Translations under genes and position numbers: made by a program
Notes under the pieces: model-generated
Database searches by the model: none
Seen by the model: the letters and a program-made list of their open reading frames with translations, nothing else
Told to the model about the DNA's origin: nothing
Shown: one piece after another, positions 56,401 through 59,237 of the stretch
How positions within the stretch are numbered: the first letter of the stretch is position 1
How the letters are laid out: each line of letters opens with the position of its first letter
From: Branchiostoma floridae
Taxonomy: Eukaryota > Chordata > Leptocardii > Amphioxiformes > Branchiostomatidae
NCBI RefSeq assembly: GCF_000003815.2
Contig: NC_049997.1
Location: 1,630,447-1,694,446 of the forward strand
Reading direction: 5' to 3'
DNA: 64,000 nucleotides

Positions 56401-58855
56401 CCGTCGGAAATCAGCATATTCTCTAATATGTATTTTGTCGTGTGAGTAGAAATCGTATTTCCTGAGAGAACAATTCTTGTTACTTAAGTTATTTATCAAT
56501 TAAGATAATTCTGCTGTTGACATGTATTTGAAACAAGACGGATACAATGTGGATATTGCAGCATCTAGAATTCAGACCAAATGGAAATGCCGTGATTCGC
56601 TGTGTTCTGTGCTTTCTTCATTTTCCCCGTTTCTGCAATGGTGACTGCTATCAAGAACGTCCTTGCTGCTTTGAAGTATGAACTGAAGCTATTTACAAAG
56701 TCCCCAGCTGCACAGCTCAATATCGCCCCGCATCGTGATGTGAATAGACTTGAGGCGTGCCGCCGATGGCAAGCTGGTTATATGCCCTACCTGGTGCGTT
56801 CTGTCTTATCCAAGGGGTGGAAGTACATTTTGAGCTATTGAAAGTTACAAATTACAGAATATACACCATAGCCGAAATCAGGACTTGCGATTTATTTTAC
56901 TCTATTCTTCATTGTTTTTGCTATCTTAGATACTGGATGATGTAAGATCAGCGTGTGCCATGACGCGTGCAGAAGGTGAAATTCTGTTTGTCTACCATAA
57001 CGGTAAGGATACACCAGCTCCTTCCCTTGCCAACATGGTCACACCAGCGACCAAATTGCAAATACTACGAAGAATTCTCAGGGGCTTATAACTACTGGAA
57101 ATGTTGTGCGCGAGTAGTTATTTTTCAATAATTTATTGCTAGAGAATTTGAACAATTTCGATGGCGACCATAGCGGCTTGACATCTTAGAGTTGATCGTG
57201 CATTTATTCCTGAGTCTCCGCGCCGCGAATCGCTCAGCAGGAAAGGGAGGGGCTGTTCTCAATGCGCCGCGACTATGATGGATGGGGCAAGTCCCAAGCC
57301 GCAGTCGATAATGGTTTGGGGAATGGAAAATGTAGGACTCAGGTCGATTTCGTGTTCAAATTTGAATGGAGCCGCAATTTTGCAGCCTGTGCTTCCGAAT
57401 TATATTTTCTGTTCCAAACTGTGTTCCGACTTAGGGAATATTCTTGCTAGAGCGAATCAGACGCATAGGAGTGGTTTAGGTTCATCATATTGTCAGAACA
57501 GTAGCGGAAAATTTGCAACGCAACGCTTTAACATAAATCGCCTCGAGGGAGTAATACTGGGAGGGGCCATAACGGCCAGCCATACATTCAGACATTCTCA
57601 CCGAATTTTTTCGTTCGACATTTGGAACCTTGTAGACGAATGCTGATGTTAGCGCACCACACGTTGGAAGATAATGTAGTATATGTAAATATCAAGCTAG
57701 ATTTAAGTTTTTTTTTAACTTGTCAACTTTCATAGAAAGACTAACTCTGCAGTACGATGGATTGCGATATTTCTTACCATCACCAGAGGGGATAAACACC
57801 GAATACATTTTGTTGACATATGATACAAACATTTAGCTGTACACTTCTATTGACGTTGTGTGCTTTAGATACTGCAACCACAGCTTCAAGTTGAATGTCG
57901 TGCTAGAAATAAGATAAAAAAGAAATACAGTAGAAAACATTTACCCATGTATTAGCCAAACCATTGAATAGATAAGTAAGTAAGTAAATGAATAAAAGGA
58001 TCTCTCGTGGTCTTAGGAAATTATTGTCTAGTCCGAAACCAGTAACATTAGTAAGGCCGATGAAATGGTGGAAGATACGGGCGTGAACTTCAGATTTCTA
58101 TGCAGATTGGTATGCAGGACATGTCTGGCACGTGCAGGGCTTAAAGATGCGATATCTCAAAAATAGTAAAAACCTTTGTTCGCAAAGGGGACGTATTTAA
58201 AGAGGAATATTTTGGTTTCCAGGACGTATATCTTATTTGTCGAGCGTATCGAATAGGGAGTTTATCGACCGCCCCGCGCCGCGCATGCTGAATGTGTGAA
58301 ACTATGTGGATGTGGCGCACCGGAGCAAGGGTCATGGAAACCCAATTACAGATAGTATTTAATCCAAATGCTTCCATGTGACTCTGAAAATACTATATGT
58401 AGGAAAATACTTGAATGCGTTTGATCATTTATAGCAGGTGTACCCGAAACTGTACCTACGCCCCCTACCCATGAAGTCAGGCATTGCAACTCTAATGGCT
58501 TCTCTGCCGCAGCAATATGAGAAATCAGGGATCTTCACAACCAAGCCGCACTGCCGGCTCTTGTGGACACTAGAACACTCACCCATTTGGTCTTGTAGTA
58601 ATCGTCGATTTCTTCTATAGGTCTTCCAACCAGTTCAATAGGAACTTCCCCATACTTATCAGGAAGGGCTGATCCAGCCTCCAGTTTTTTGTTGGGCTGT
58701 AGTTCTTCCACTTCTTCATCCTCCTCCTCCTCCCCCGCTTCCTGGCGTTCCTTCTTCCTTTTCTCTTCCTCTTTGATCCGCGCCTCTATATCTTTCAGAG
58801 TCTGCGGAGACAAGGCTTTCCAAATGCCACCCAAGTCCACCACCTTGTCCGGCAT
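138..58855 (-). CDS. Nav1: Voltage-gated sodium channel alpha subunit, Nav1 type (N-terminus to DIII S6; 24 coding exon positions; 3' part outside window)
   Basis: Pore-forming plasma-membrane channel that opens on depolarisation and passes Na+ to drive action potentials. I assembled it from 24 exon positions, each flanked by acceptor and donor sites; phases agree throughout and total about 4,974 nt. Seen: acidic N-terminus, six-segment domains I, II and III, S4 segments with Arg/Lys every third residue, and filter residues D (DI, QDYWENL), E (DII, CGEWIE) and K (DIII, TFKGW). The DIII Lys is the Nav1 state; Nav2 channels have Glu there. Several exon lengths (119, 129, 92, 142, 54, 138) equal those I recall for vertebrate SCN genes. 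Domain IV and the inactivation particle are beyond base 1, so the window cannot show whether the gene is complete. A lineage-specific paralogue is possible; the Nav1 class itself is secure. Confidence 0.96.
960..1720. repeat. Degenerate tandem repeat, about 162-bp period, about 5 units
   Basis: The phrase 'gacctgaaatttggtatgaa' recurs in diverged form near 1039, 1195, 1357, 1519 and 1677 (spacing 156, 162, 162, 158). Each copy sits about 40 bp after a 'ttttgactaaaaatgta ttttggctcctgtgcc'-like stretch. Units are clearly diverged. Confidence 0.75.
1920..2730. mobile_element. hAT-like non-autonomous element (putative)
   Basis: Bounded by AGGGGTGGGT on the left and its inverse ACCCACCCCT on the right, a common hAT-type terminus. 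No transposase reading frame. Flanking 8-mers (ggttgtag, tgttgtgg) agree only in part, so the target duplication is not secure. Confidence 0.45.
2240..2684. repeat. Internal inverted repeat, arms about 45 bp
   Basis: The arm beginning tgcatggaaacggcgtatga (about 2246-2290) is repeated in inverse at about 2637-2681 with a spacer of about 346 bp. Lies inside the hAT-like element and may be a second nested element. Confidence 0.75.
3085..3138 (-). CDS. Nav1: Nav1 exon 23: DIII pore helix and selectivity-filter Lys
   Basis: 18-codon mini-exon (54 nt, the same size as the vertebrate exon), acceptor ttttttag, donor GTAAGT, phase 0 to 0. Encodes [18 protein letters not shown]. The Lys in TFKGW is the third residue of the DEKA ring that selects Na+ over Ca2+. 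The residue three after it is Ile, where vertebrate muscle channels have Met, followed by Gln where they have Asp; these positions contact guanidinium toxins in vertebrate channels. Confidence 0.94.
3232..3272. repeat. (TC)n(TA)n microsatellite
   Basis: Run of tc dinucleotides passing into ta dinucleotides. Confidence 0.9.
3567..3777. mobile_element. Palindromic MITE, copy 1 (TACTGTAAATGCA termini)
   Basis: Starts TACTGTAAATGCAGAAATG and ends TGCATTTACAGTA, its inverse. The interior is built from 'ttcgcggt' and 'accgcgaa' stretches in inverse orientation. A second copy of the same size is at 20823-21034. No coding capacity. Confidence 0.85.
3892..4095. other. Assembly gap (N run, 204 bases)
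   Basis: All bases are N. The gap lies in intron 22, so no known exon is affected. Confidence 1.
4538..5128 (-). CDS. Nav1: Nav1 exon 22: DIII S4-S5 linker, S5 and enlarged Cys-rich turret
   Basis: 197 codons, phase 0 to 0, acceptor ccttcag, donor GTAAGT. Starts [12 protein letters not shown] (S4-S5 linker), then S5, then an extracellular loop, and ends [14 protein letters not shown] at the pore helix, joining the TFKGW exon. The loop (residues 42-170) has 13 Cys and four N-glycosylation sequons (NET, NIT, NKS, NKT). The vertebrate exon is about 94 codons with two loop Cys, as I recall, so about 100 residues are extra. The reading frame is open across the whole exon and both flanks match the family, so this is a true insertion, not an intron read-through. 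Confidence 0.93.
5129..5737 (-). other. Intron 21 (609 bp) with short TIR element
   Basis: About 5325-5655 is bounded by aagggcacaacc and its inverse ggttgtgcccttt-like sequence, suggesting a small non-autonomous element. No second copy of the S3-S4 exon is seen. Confidence 0.55.
5738..5866 (-). CDS. Nav1: Nav1 exon 21: DIII S3-S4 voltage sensor
   Basis: 43 codons, phase 0 to 0, acceptor ccctgatag, donor GTAAGC. Encodes the S3-S4 loop and S4 of domain III. Basic residues recur at every third position ([16 protein letters not shown]), the voltage-sensing pattern, nearly identical to the vertebrate [14 protein letters not shown]. In vertebrates this position has a mutually exclusive partner exon; none is visible here. 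Confidence 0.94.
6022..6344. mobile_element. Degenerate MITE (CAGGGCTTGAAAT ... ATTTTGAGCC)
   Basis: Ends resemble those of the better preserved copy at 30838-31188. The interior is rich in 'acctgcac' and 'gtgcaggt' repeats, as the other copy is rich in 'gggtgcacc'. Confidence 0.6.
6408..6702 (+). repeat. Dispersed repeat, copy 1 (inverse copy at 51915-52203)
   Basis: About 290 bp from 'gggcctcacccagaaat' to 'caagcagaaagaagtgg'. It recurs on the opposite strand in intron 2 with only scattered changes. Contains 'gggtcgagttcccc', which faintly resembles a tRNA B box; the family is otherwise unrecognised. Confidence 0.8.
6992..7171 (-). CDS. Nav1: Nav1 exon 20: DIII S1-S2 loop, S2, start of S3
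   Basis: 60 codons, phase 0 to 0, donor GTAAAT. Encodes [11 protein letters not shown] (S1-S2 loop), S2 with the FTIEMVLK acidic countercharge motif, and the diagnostic [13 protein letters not shown] stretch at S2-S3, essentially identical in all Nav1 channels. Joins E19 after SSGAL. Confidence 0.95.
7172..8721 (-). other. Intron 19 (1.55 kb)
   Basis: AT-rich sequence without recognisable repeats, splice signals or coding content. Confidence 0.6.
8722..9351 (-). CDS. Nav1: Nav1 exon 19: II-III linker and DIII S1
   Basis: 210 codons, phase 0 to 0, acceptor gtctttcag, donor GTAAGA. The first 165 or so residues are a hydrophilic cytoplasmic linker rich in Glu, Asp, Ser and Lys, with a decapeptide repeat built on KLSDGVL (residues 85-128). 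Then Cys-rich [15 protein letters not shown], which corresponds to the vertebrate pre-DIII segment, and S1 ending MIVLSSGAL. In vertebrates this linker holds the ankyrin-G anchoring motif; I could not find a clear equivalent. Confidence 0.92.
9352..10445 (-). other. Intron 18 (1.1 kb)
   Basis: AT-rich, no clear repeat or coding segment. Confidence 0.6.
10446..10603 (-). CDS. Nav1: Nav1 exon 18: II-III linker
   Basis: 158 nt (2 nt + 52 codons), acceptor cttacttag, donor GTGAAT. Hydrophilic cytoplasmic segment with [17 protein letters not shown] and [20 protein letters not shown] is a possible basophilic kinase site. No vertebrate counterpart recognised. Phase fits E17 (one nt) and E19 (phase 0), which is the main evidence besides codon use. 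Confidence 0.8.
10604..11042 (-). other. Intron 17 (439 bp)
   Basis: No repeat recognised. The E17 reading frame stays open through part of this intron (to 10813), so the E17 donor choice matters for isoforms. Confidence 0.6.
11043..11331 (-). CDS. Nav1: Nav1 exon 17: end of DII S6 and start of II-III linker
   Basis: 289 nt (96 codons + 1). Starts [15 protein letters not shown], the cytoplasmic half of DII S6, then a linker with an acidic tract ([11 protein letters not shown] and [10 protein letters not shown]). Acceptor ccattacag. The donor G|GTGGGG is weak. I chose it because it is the only nearby GT that gives the phase required by E18 and produces [11 protein letters not shown] across the join. 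Confidence 0.83.
11332..13821 (-). other. Intron 16 (2.5 kb)
   Basis: AT-rich sequence with no clear coding segment. Apart from a short direct duplication near 12600-12650 ('ggtaagccat..tctgagag' twice) no repeat is evident. Confidence 0.6.
13822..14217 (-). CDS. Nav1: Nav1 exon 16: DII S4 end, S5, pore with filter Glu, S6 start
   Basis: 132 codons, phase 0 to 0, acceptor cttttccag, donor GTACGT. Begins [14 protein letters not shown], completing S4 and the S4-S5 linker, then S5 ([22 protein letters not shown]), the turret with RPRW, and the pore [16 protein letters not shown]. The Glu in CGEW is the second DEKA residue, and the later Glu belongs to the outer ring. Ends in S6 at VLIGNLI. Confidence 0.96.
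14218..14449 (-). other. Intron 15 (232 bp)
   Basis: Short AT-rich intron inside the DII S4 coding region, the same position as in vertebrate genes. Confidence 0.8.
14450..14638 (-). CDS. Nav1: Nav1 exon 15: DII S2, S3, S4
   Basis: 63 codons, phase 0 to 0, acceptor ttctacag, donor GTTAGT. Encodes [20 protein letters not shown] (S2), [17 protein letters not shown] (S3) and the start of S4, [11 protein letters not shown] run of three Phe codons in S2 (GEFFFKL) differs from the vertebrate AEMVLKL. The rest of S4 is in exon 16. Confidence 0.95.
14639..15627 (-). other. Intron 14 (989 bp), about half MITE
   Basis: Holds the TIR element at 14994-15516; remainder AT-rich without signal. Confidence 0.7.
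14994..15516. mobile_element. MITE with TTAAAGGGGCATTCCACTCC termini
   Basis: Left end TTAAAGGGGCATTCCACTCC, right end is the inverse. TTAA at both extremities is compatible with a piggyBac-like target but could be part of the repeat. Related partial copies start near 29910 and 33409. Confidence 0.8.
15628..15828 (-). CDS. Nav1: Nav1 exon 14: entry to DII, S1
   Basis: 67 codons, phase 0 to 0, acceptor tctcttgcag, donor GTAAGG. Encodes the Cys-rich pre-S1 segment [14 protein letters not shown], then S1 ([24 protein letters not shown]) and the S1-S2 loop. Matches the vertebrate sequence [25 protein letters not shown]. Confidence 0.95.
15959..16360. repeat. 20-bp minisatellite, diverged block
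   Basis: About 20 imperfect units of 'tacattgtaccagtccaccc'. Confidence 0.9.
16853..17186. repeat. 20-bp minisatellite, homogeneous block
   Basis: Same unit as the block at 15959-16360 but nearly identical copies in the centre (about 17000-17140), alternating with a 'tacactgttcagtccaccc' variant towards the flanks. The unit has no stop codon in some frames, which creates spurious long reading frames. Confidence 0.95.
17388..17458 (-). CDS. Nav1: Nav1 exon 13: end of I-II linker
   Basis: 71 nt (2 nt + 23 codons), acceptor tttatttccag, donor GTGAGT. Very acidic: [19 protein letters not shown]-like, ending TPLQI before the DII pre-S1 segment. Phases fit exactly between E12 and E14. Cytoplasmic; function unknown. 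Confidence 0.82.
17459..18618 (-). other. Intron 12 (1.16 kb), mostly Harbinger-like MITE
   Basis: Dominated by the element at 17783-18490. Confidence 0.75.
17783..18490. mobile_element. PIF/Harbinger-like MITE with TTA target duplication
   Basis: Left end GGCCCTGTTCATGATGCAAA, right end is its inverse with few changes; inverted similarity runs about 45 bp. Both sides are flanked by TTA (17780-17782 and 18491-18493), the usual 3-bp PIF/Harbinger target duplication. No transposase frame. Confidence 0.8.
18619..18727 (-). CDS. Nav1: Nav1 exon 12: I-II linker
   Basis: 109 nt (36 codons + 1), acceptor tttgactcag, donor GTAAGT. Encodes a charged, helix-prone segment ([20 protein letters not shown]) then [10 protein letters not shown]. 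Phase agrees with E13. The internal Met codon at its start is not a translation start; the acceptor directly precedes it. Confidence 0.8.
19380..19600 (+). repeat. Imperfect direct duplication, about 110-bp units
   Basis: 'ccatgccataccgtgctagc' at about 19380 recurs at about 19488, and 'catgaatgtgctgcttggtt' at about 19459 recurs at about 19577. Confidence 0.8.
20580..20770. repeat. Dispersed ATGCAAAT-rich repeat, fragment
   Basis: Carries 'tgatttttggtatgcagata' and 'ctaatttgcatgattaatga', phrases that recur at 28600-29138, 32940-33185, 36285-36700 and 62330-63425. Confidence 0.65.
20823..21034. mobile_element. Palindromic MITE, copy 2 (TACTGTAAATGCA termini)
   Basis: Same termini and 'ttcgcggtggattaatgttc' interior as the copy at 3567-3777; nearly the same length (212 versus 211 bp). 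Confidence 0.85.
21232..21336. repeat. Short foldback element, arms about 33 bp
   Basis: 'ctggtatccatcctattcta' and 'gctccggtttgctc' are repeated in inverse after a loop of about 35 bp, giving a stable hairpin. Confidence 0.85.
21531..22597. mobile_element. 1.07-kb non-autonomous TIR element (putative)
   Basis: Left end TAACGGGGGCCGCCCTAAGA and right end inverse (gcatctaaaggcggaccccgtta). No transposase frame; superfamily unknown. Confidence 0.55.
23061..23150 (-). CDS. Nav1: Nav1 exon 11 (candidate): I-II linker
   Basis: 30 codons, phase 0 to 0, open, with acceptor ctgtacaag and donor GAG|GTACAA. Encodes [20 protein letters not shown] then [10 protein letters not shown]. The polypyrimidine tract is short and no family match is recognised, so this rests on splice signals, phase and codon use. 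Leaving it out keeps the frame, so it could be a cassette exon or not an exon at all. Confidence 0.45.
23151..23790 (-). other. Intron 10 (640 bp)
   Basis: AT-rich, no repeat or coding signal apart from a GA-rich stretch near 23206-23232. Confidence 0.6.
23791..23970 (-). CDS. Nav1: Nav1 exon 10: Ser/Arg-rich I-II linker
   Basis: 60 codons, phase 0 to 0, acceptor cttctgacag, donor GTAGGT. An acidic start (EDEEEEAMG), a Ser/Glu/Asp-rich stretch ([17 protein letters not shown]), then a basic Arg/Ser-rich stretch ([20 protein letters not shown]) ending GSTCK. RRKRS fits a protein kinase A consensus; vertebrate I-II linkers are regulated by PKA, but these sites are not alignable. Symmetric phase makes it a possible cassette exon. 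Confidence 0.82.
23971..25159 (-). other. Intron 9 (1.19 kb), 90% minisatellite
   Basis: Almost wholly the 30-bp array at 24011-25095, which begins about 40 bp from exon 10 and ends about 65 bp from exon 9. Confidence 0.9.
24011..25095. repeat. 30-bp minisatellite, about 36 units
   Basis: Unit 'ctttacatcttactgtgcac' + 'tagtcatgcc', copies nearly identical with a few variant positions (atgcc/atggc/atgtc). The unit length is a multiple of three, so it gives spurious repetitive reading frames in more than one plus-strand frame. Confidence 0.98.
25160..25288 (-). CDS. Nav1: Nav1 exon 9: DI S6
   Basis: 43 codons, phase 0 to 0, acceptor tgtttacag, donor GTAAGA. Encodes [10 protein letters not shown] then S6 ([20 protein letters not shown]) and the start of the I-II linker, [10 protein letters not shown]6 matches vertebrate DI S6 almost exactly, including the Asn that lines the local-anaesthetic and alkaloid region. 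Confidence 0.96.
25289..25600 (-). other. Intron 8 (312 bp)
   Basis: Short, AT-rich, no feature seen. Confidence 0.8.
25601..25742 (-). CDS. Nav1: Nav1 exon 8: DI pore and selectivity-filter Asp
   Basis: 142 nt, the same as the vertebrate exon; acceptor tcctccag, donor GTGAGG. Encodes [20 protein letters not shown], then [27 protein letters not shown]. The Asp in QDYW is the first DEKA residue. The following Tyr is aromatic, as in tetrodotoxin-sensitive vertebrate channels (Cys in cardiac channels), so toxin sensitivity is predicted. Confidence 0.96.
25844..26134. repeat. Foldback palindrome, about 290 bp, imperfect
   Basis: Outer arms ggataaactttatctgacca and its diverged inverse, inner arms 'ggagacacatgactgcagca' and its inverse. 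Spacer about 60 bp. Confidence 0.8.
26156..26317. repeat. Near-perfect foldback palindrome, arms about 75-80 bp
   Basis: 'aattcaaactgagaaaagtt' through 'attgcctatgaca' is repeated in inverse with almost no loop ('ctgtagattatctacag' at the centre). Likely a foldback transposon or recent inverted duplication. Confidence 0.92.
26519..26579 (-). CDS. Nav1: Nav1 exon 7: DI turret
   Basis: 61 nt (2 nt + 19 codons + 2), acceptor ctttcatctag, donor GTGAGT. Joins E6 to give [20 protein letters not shown] then SEDDP, followed by E8 FCNPGF. The GLDGLC motif resembles the invertebrate Nav DI turret. Phase fits on both sides. N-x-S sequon at NKS. Confidence 0.9.
27280..28363. mobile_element. Dispersed element with (A)CCTCCATGAAA termini
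   Basis: Starts 'cctcatacctccatgaaata' and ends 'acatttcatggaggtaataa', an inverted pair. The open segment at 27740-28105 inside it has no recognisable domain and I do not call it a gene. Confidence 0.45.
28603..29138. mobile_element. Dispersed element with TTATCTCCATGAAAAAT termini and internal (AC)n
   Basis: Starts 'aattatctccatgaaaaatc' and ends 'atttttcatggagataacta'. Contains the recurrent phrase 'ccatgatatttggtatgtag' and an (AC)n run near 29077-29098. Related sequence at 62330-63425. Confidence 0.6.
29187..29729 (-). CDS. Nav1: Nav1 exon 6: DI S4-S5 linker, S5 and long turret
   Basis: 543 nt, acceptor gttttttgcag, donor GTAAGT. With the last base of E5 it reads [16 protein letters not shown] (S4-S5 linker), S5 ([20 protein letters not shown]), MGQLRQKC, then an extracellular turret with five Cys and four N-glycosylation sequons (NYS, NET, NVS, NAT), ending WYYNK. 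The turret is longer than in vertebrate Nav channels, but S5 is nearly identical. Confidence 0.95.
30605..30765 (+). repeat. SINE remnant, possibly Deu-domain type
   Basis: 'gttcgaagtgcctttcccaa' + 'gggcacaaca', then 'cccaggacctctggtctttg' and 'accctagtgaccctactgat'. The order resembles the central domain of deuterostome SINEs as I remember it. This is pattern memory, not an alignment. Confidence 0.35.
30838..31188. mobile_element. MITE with CAGGGCTCGAAAT termini
   Basis: Left CAGGGCTCGAAATTC, right (a)ATTTCGAGCCCTG. Interior rich in 'ttgggtgcacc' in both orientations. CAAAG flanks both ends, a possible target duplication. hAT-like by terminus. Confidence 0.8.
31710..31801 (-). CDS. Nav1: Nav1 exon 5b: DI S3-S4, alternative copy (Met variant)
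   Basis: 92 nt, acceptor tctttgtcacag, donor GTAAGT. Completes [19 protein letters not shown] then [13 protein letters not shown], the S3 end and full S4 of domain I (Arg, Arg, Arg, Lys every third residue). Second in transcription order. Differs from exon 5a at nine of 92 bases but only one residue (Met for Val). Same phase as 5a, so only one of the two can be used in a productive transcript. Confidence 0.95.
31802..31871 (-). other. 70-bp spacer between tandem exons 5a and 5b
   Basis: Carries the 5a donor (GTGAGT) and the 5b acceptor tract (ctttgtcacag) only 70 bp apart. This is near or below the usual working minimum for an intron, a known mechanism for making two exons mutually exclusive. 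Confidence 0.85.
31872..31963 (-). CDS. Nav1: Nav1 exon 5a: DI S3-S4, alternative copy (Val variant)
   Basis: 92 nt, acceptor ttcctctacag, donor GTGAGT. Encodes [19 protein letters not shown] then [13 protein letters not shown]. First in transcription order, the position of the neonatal exon in vertebrates. Both copies have Asp at the vertebrate neonatal/adult (Asn/Asp) site; the difference is in the preceding residue. 92 nt equals the vertebrate exon 5 length. Confidence 0.95.
32940..33185 (-). repeat. Dispersed ATGCAAAT-rich repeat (inverse of 36285-36700)
   Basis: 'aaaggatggtgcaattgcgc', 'tctttttgagttacatatgg' and 'tctaacatgaaatg' all recur in inverse near 36430-36570. Confidence 0.75.
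33409..33660. repeat. Truncated MITE related to 14994-15516
   Basis: 'ttaaaggggactactaaact' + 'ccagaagggagt', then 'cataatcagcc' and 'ccatgcagaccctacc' follow in the order found in the inverse of 15340-15515. Confidence 0.65.
34529..35057. mobile_element. hAT-like MITE with long TIRs
   Basis: Left CAGGGGTGCCTTTAGAAGCA, right inverse ending GGCACCCCTG. Arms of more than 100 bp are built from 'cacgaaccttatg' and 'tcacatagtgatt' modules in inverse. The core (34680-34760) holds 'caagatggcgac', a YY1-like motif. No clear 8-bp target duplication. Confidence 0.7.
36285..36700 (+). repeat. Dispersed ATGCAAAT-rich repeat, two sub-units
   Basis: 'actcgggaaggggttgacgg' and 'ctaatttgcataattaatga' recur about 300 bp later (36571 onward), a tandem arrangement of the same family. 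Confidence 0.75.
37160..37205. repeat. (AC)n(AT)n microsatellite
   Basis: AC run followed by an alternating ATAT tract. Confidence 0.9.
37755..37883 (-). CDS. Nav1: Nav1 exon 4: DI S2 and S3
   Basis: 129 nt, equal to the vertebrate exon; acceptor ccgtctacag, donor GTAAGT. Encodes [20 protein letters not shown] (S2 with acidic countercharge) and [20 protein letters not shown] (S3 start). The RDPWNWLDF motif is shared by all Nav1 channels. Ends with two bases of the Ala codon completed by either exon 5. Confidence 0.96.
42731..43372. mobile_element. Tc1/mariner-like non-autonomous element, TA target
   Basis: Left (TA)CGAGGGTGGTTCAAAAAG, right inverse CTTTTTGAACCATCCTCG(TA). Terminal inverted repeats of about 180 bp with few differences flank about 280 bp without transposase. 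TA on both sides is the mariner target duplication. Confidence 0.88.
45170..47115. repeat. 56-bp minisatellite, interrupted by a transposon
   Basis: Unit 'catggatgatgtacaacaga' + 'catcgtgttagcaccatgga' + 'cagctctagtgtccaa'. About 7 units at 45170-45540 and about 11 units at 46497-47115, separated by the element at about 45546-46494. Confidence 0.95.
45546..46494. mobile_element. TIR element inserted in the 56-bp minisatellite (piggyBac-like?)
   Basis: Left ends (TTAA)CCCTATTCAGACCGGG, right inverse CCGGTCTGAATAGGG(CTAG). The inner 'gggggcttttgaggccc' is also mirrored. It lies exactly where the minisatellite unit would read 'agctctagtg'. CCCTATT termini with a 4-bp target suggest piggyBac; TTAA and CTAG do not match fully. 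Confidence 0.7.
48110..48190 (-). CDS. Nav1: Nav1 exon 3: DI S1
   Basis: 81 nt (1 + 26 codons + 2), donor GTAAGT. With the last two bases of E2 it reads [20 protein letters not shown] then LNDPPKITE. Identical in plan to vertebrate LFSMLIMCTILTNCVFM, three codons shorter in the S1-S2 loop. The 5' border follows AC, not AG; see the U12 intron. Confidence 0.93.
48191..48210 (-). other. U12 branch site and AC 3' splice site of intron 2
   Basis: TTTCTTTAAC (48201-48210) matches the U12 branch consensus TTCCTTAAC. The branch A is about 11 nt before the exon, within the tight U12 range, and the intron ends with AC at 48191-48192. There is no polypyrimidine-AG at the border required by protein homology. 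Confidence 0.9.
51320..51498. repeat. (AC)n microsatellite, imperfect
   Basis: About 180 bp of AC dinucleotides with tc and gc interruptions. Confidence 0.98.
51864..51902. repeat. Short perfect hairpin
   Basis: 'atggaacggagtg' and its inverse 'cactccgttccat' around a loop of about 12 bp. Confidence 0.85.
51915..52203 (-). repeat. Dispersed repeat, copy 2 (inverse of 6408-6702)
   Basis: Carries 'tttacggcatggggaactcg' and 'catttctgggtgaggcc' in the opposite orientation to copy 1 and is collinear over about 290 bp. Confidence 0.8.
52711..52821 (-). repeat. (AC)n tract; UG-rich in the pre-mRNA
   Basis: Read on the gene strand this is a (TG)n tract starting about 32 nt after the U12 5' splice site of intron 2. 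Confidence 0.95.
52843..52852 (-). other. U12-type 5' splice site ATATCCTTCC (intron 2)
   Basis: Directly after exon 2 codons for THS. Matches the AT-AC U12 donor consensus ATATCCTT. No usable GT lies at the border demanded by homology. Confidence 0.92.
52853..52971 (-). CDS. Nav1: Nav1 exon 2: pre-S1 and start of DI S1
   Basis: 119 nt, identical in size to the vertebrate exon; acceptor ctctttccag. Encodes [20 protein letters not shown] then [19 protein letters not shown]. The FRFS and SPFNPLRR motifs match vertebrate Nav N-termini. Ends with two bases of a Ser codon at the AT-AC intron. Confidence 0.95.
53322..53396. repeat. (TC)n microsatellite
   Basis: About 75 bp of pure TC repeats. Confidence 0.99.
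54008..54114. repeat. Foldback element, arms about 35 bp
   Basis: 'ggcagaggttggtgggggaa' + 'atcgtcac' pairs with 'gtcacgattttcccaaccaa' + 'cctctgc'. The loop includes 'atatgcag...ctggcatat', which also pairs. Confidence 0.85.
58583..58855 (-). CDS. Nav1: Nav1 exon 1 (first coding): cytoplasmic N-terminus
   Basis: 91 codons, donor GTGAGT, phase 0. Starts [20 protein letters not shown], then a charged helix ([19 protein letters not shown]), an acidic run, [20 protein letters not shown] and [13 protein letters not shown]. The order Lys/Glu-rich helix, LEAG..LP..YG..P and DPYY-like motif is that of vertebrate Nav N-termini. Start chosen because it is the first Met after an upstream splice acceptor and gives the expected N-terminal length. 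Confidence 0.94.
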
Positions 58856-58880
58856 TGCTGTTAAGGGAGGGGGGAAGGGG
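58856..58880 (-). other. Splice acceptor 2 nt upstream of the start codon
   Basis: On the minus strand a pyrimidine-rich run of about 18 nt ends ttaacag, then CA and the ATG. The coding exon therefore begins 2 nt before the start codon and a non-coding leader exon must lie to the right. Confidence 0.8.
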
Positions 58881-59237
58881 TAACCCGGAACGCGGTGGTG
58901 AAAATTCCTGCGAAAACGGTCCCTCTCTCAGTACGGCGGCATTTCCATGTTAAATTGTTCAATCCGGCGGTATCGATCCAGCTCCCTACATGCCAAATTA
59001 CCCGTAATGGCGCCTATGGACGATGGGAAATGCATGCCAGTACTGACATCATGTCTCAAGGCATCAAATTATAGAGTGATCTGCAGCGCTGATAAGTTCC
59101 ATGTGTACACCATTAGCTGATTACTAATCCCAAATTCACACACCTTTGGTGAAGACGAGCTCAGGTGGAAAGAACAACAGTGGGTACCATCAGTGTCCTA
59201 CCAAACCACATTGTGAAAATCCAAGCTCCTCTCCAAA

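Larger units (their letters stand above)
52972..58582 (-). other. Intron 1 (5.6 kb)
   Basis: Contains a (TC)n tract (53322-53396), a foldback (54008-54114) and fragments of a 'ggtataaccgcc(t/c)gtcggcgtaa' repeat (near 54315, 54665, 54910; also 42622). 55100-58580 shows no repeat or exon I can defend. Confidence 0.6.

Noticed and set aside
57262-57646. Plus-strand frames near 'atgcgccgcgactatgatgg' as a possible gene start
   Set aside because: Overlapping open frames without a shared donor, domain or consistent codon use.
138-58855. Possibility that the gene is a calcium channel or Nav2
   Set aside because: DIII filter is Lys and the [16 protein letters not shown] and RDPWNWLDF motifs are Nav1-specific; Cav would have Glu in all filters and Nav2 Glu in DIII.
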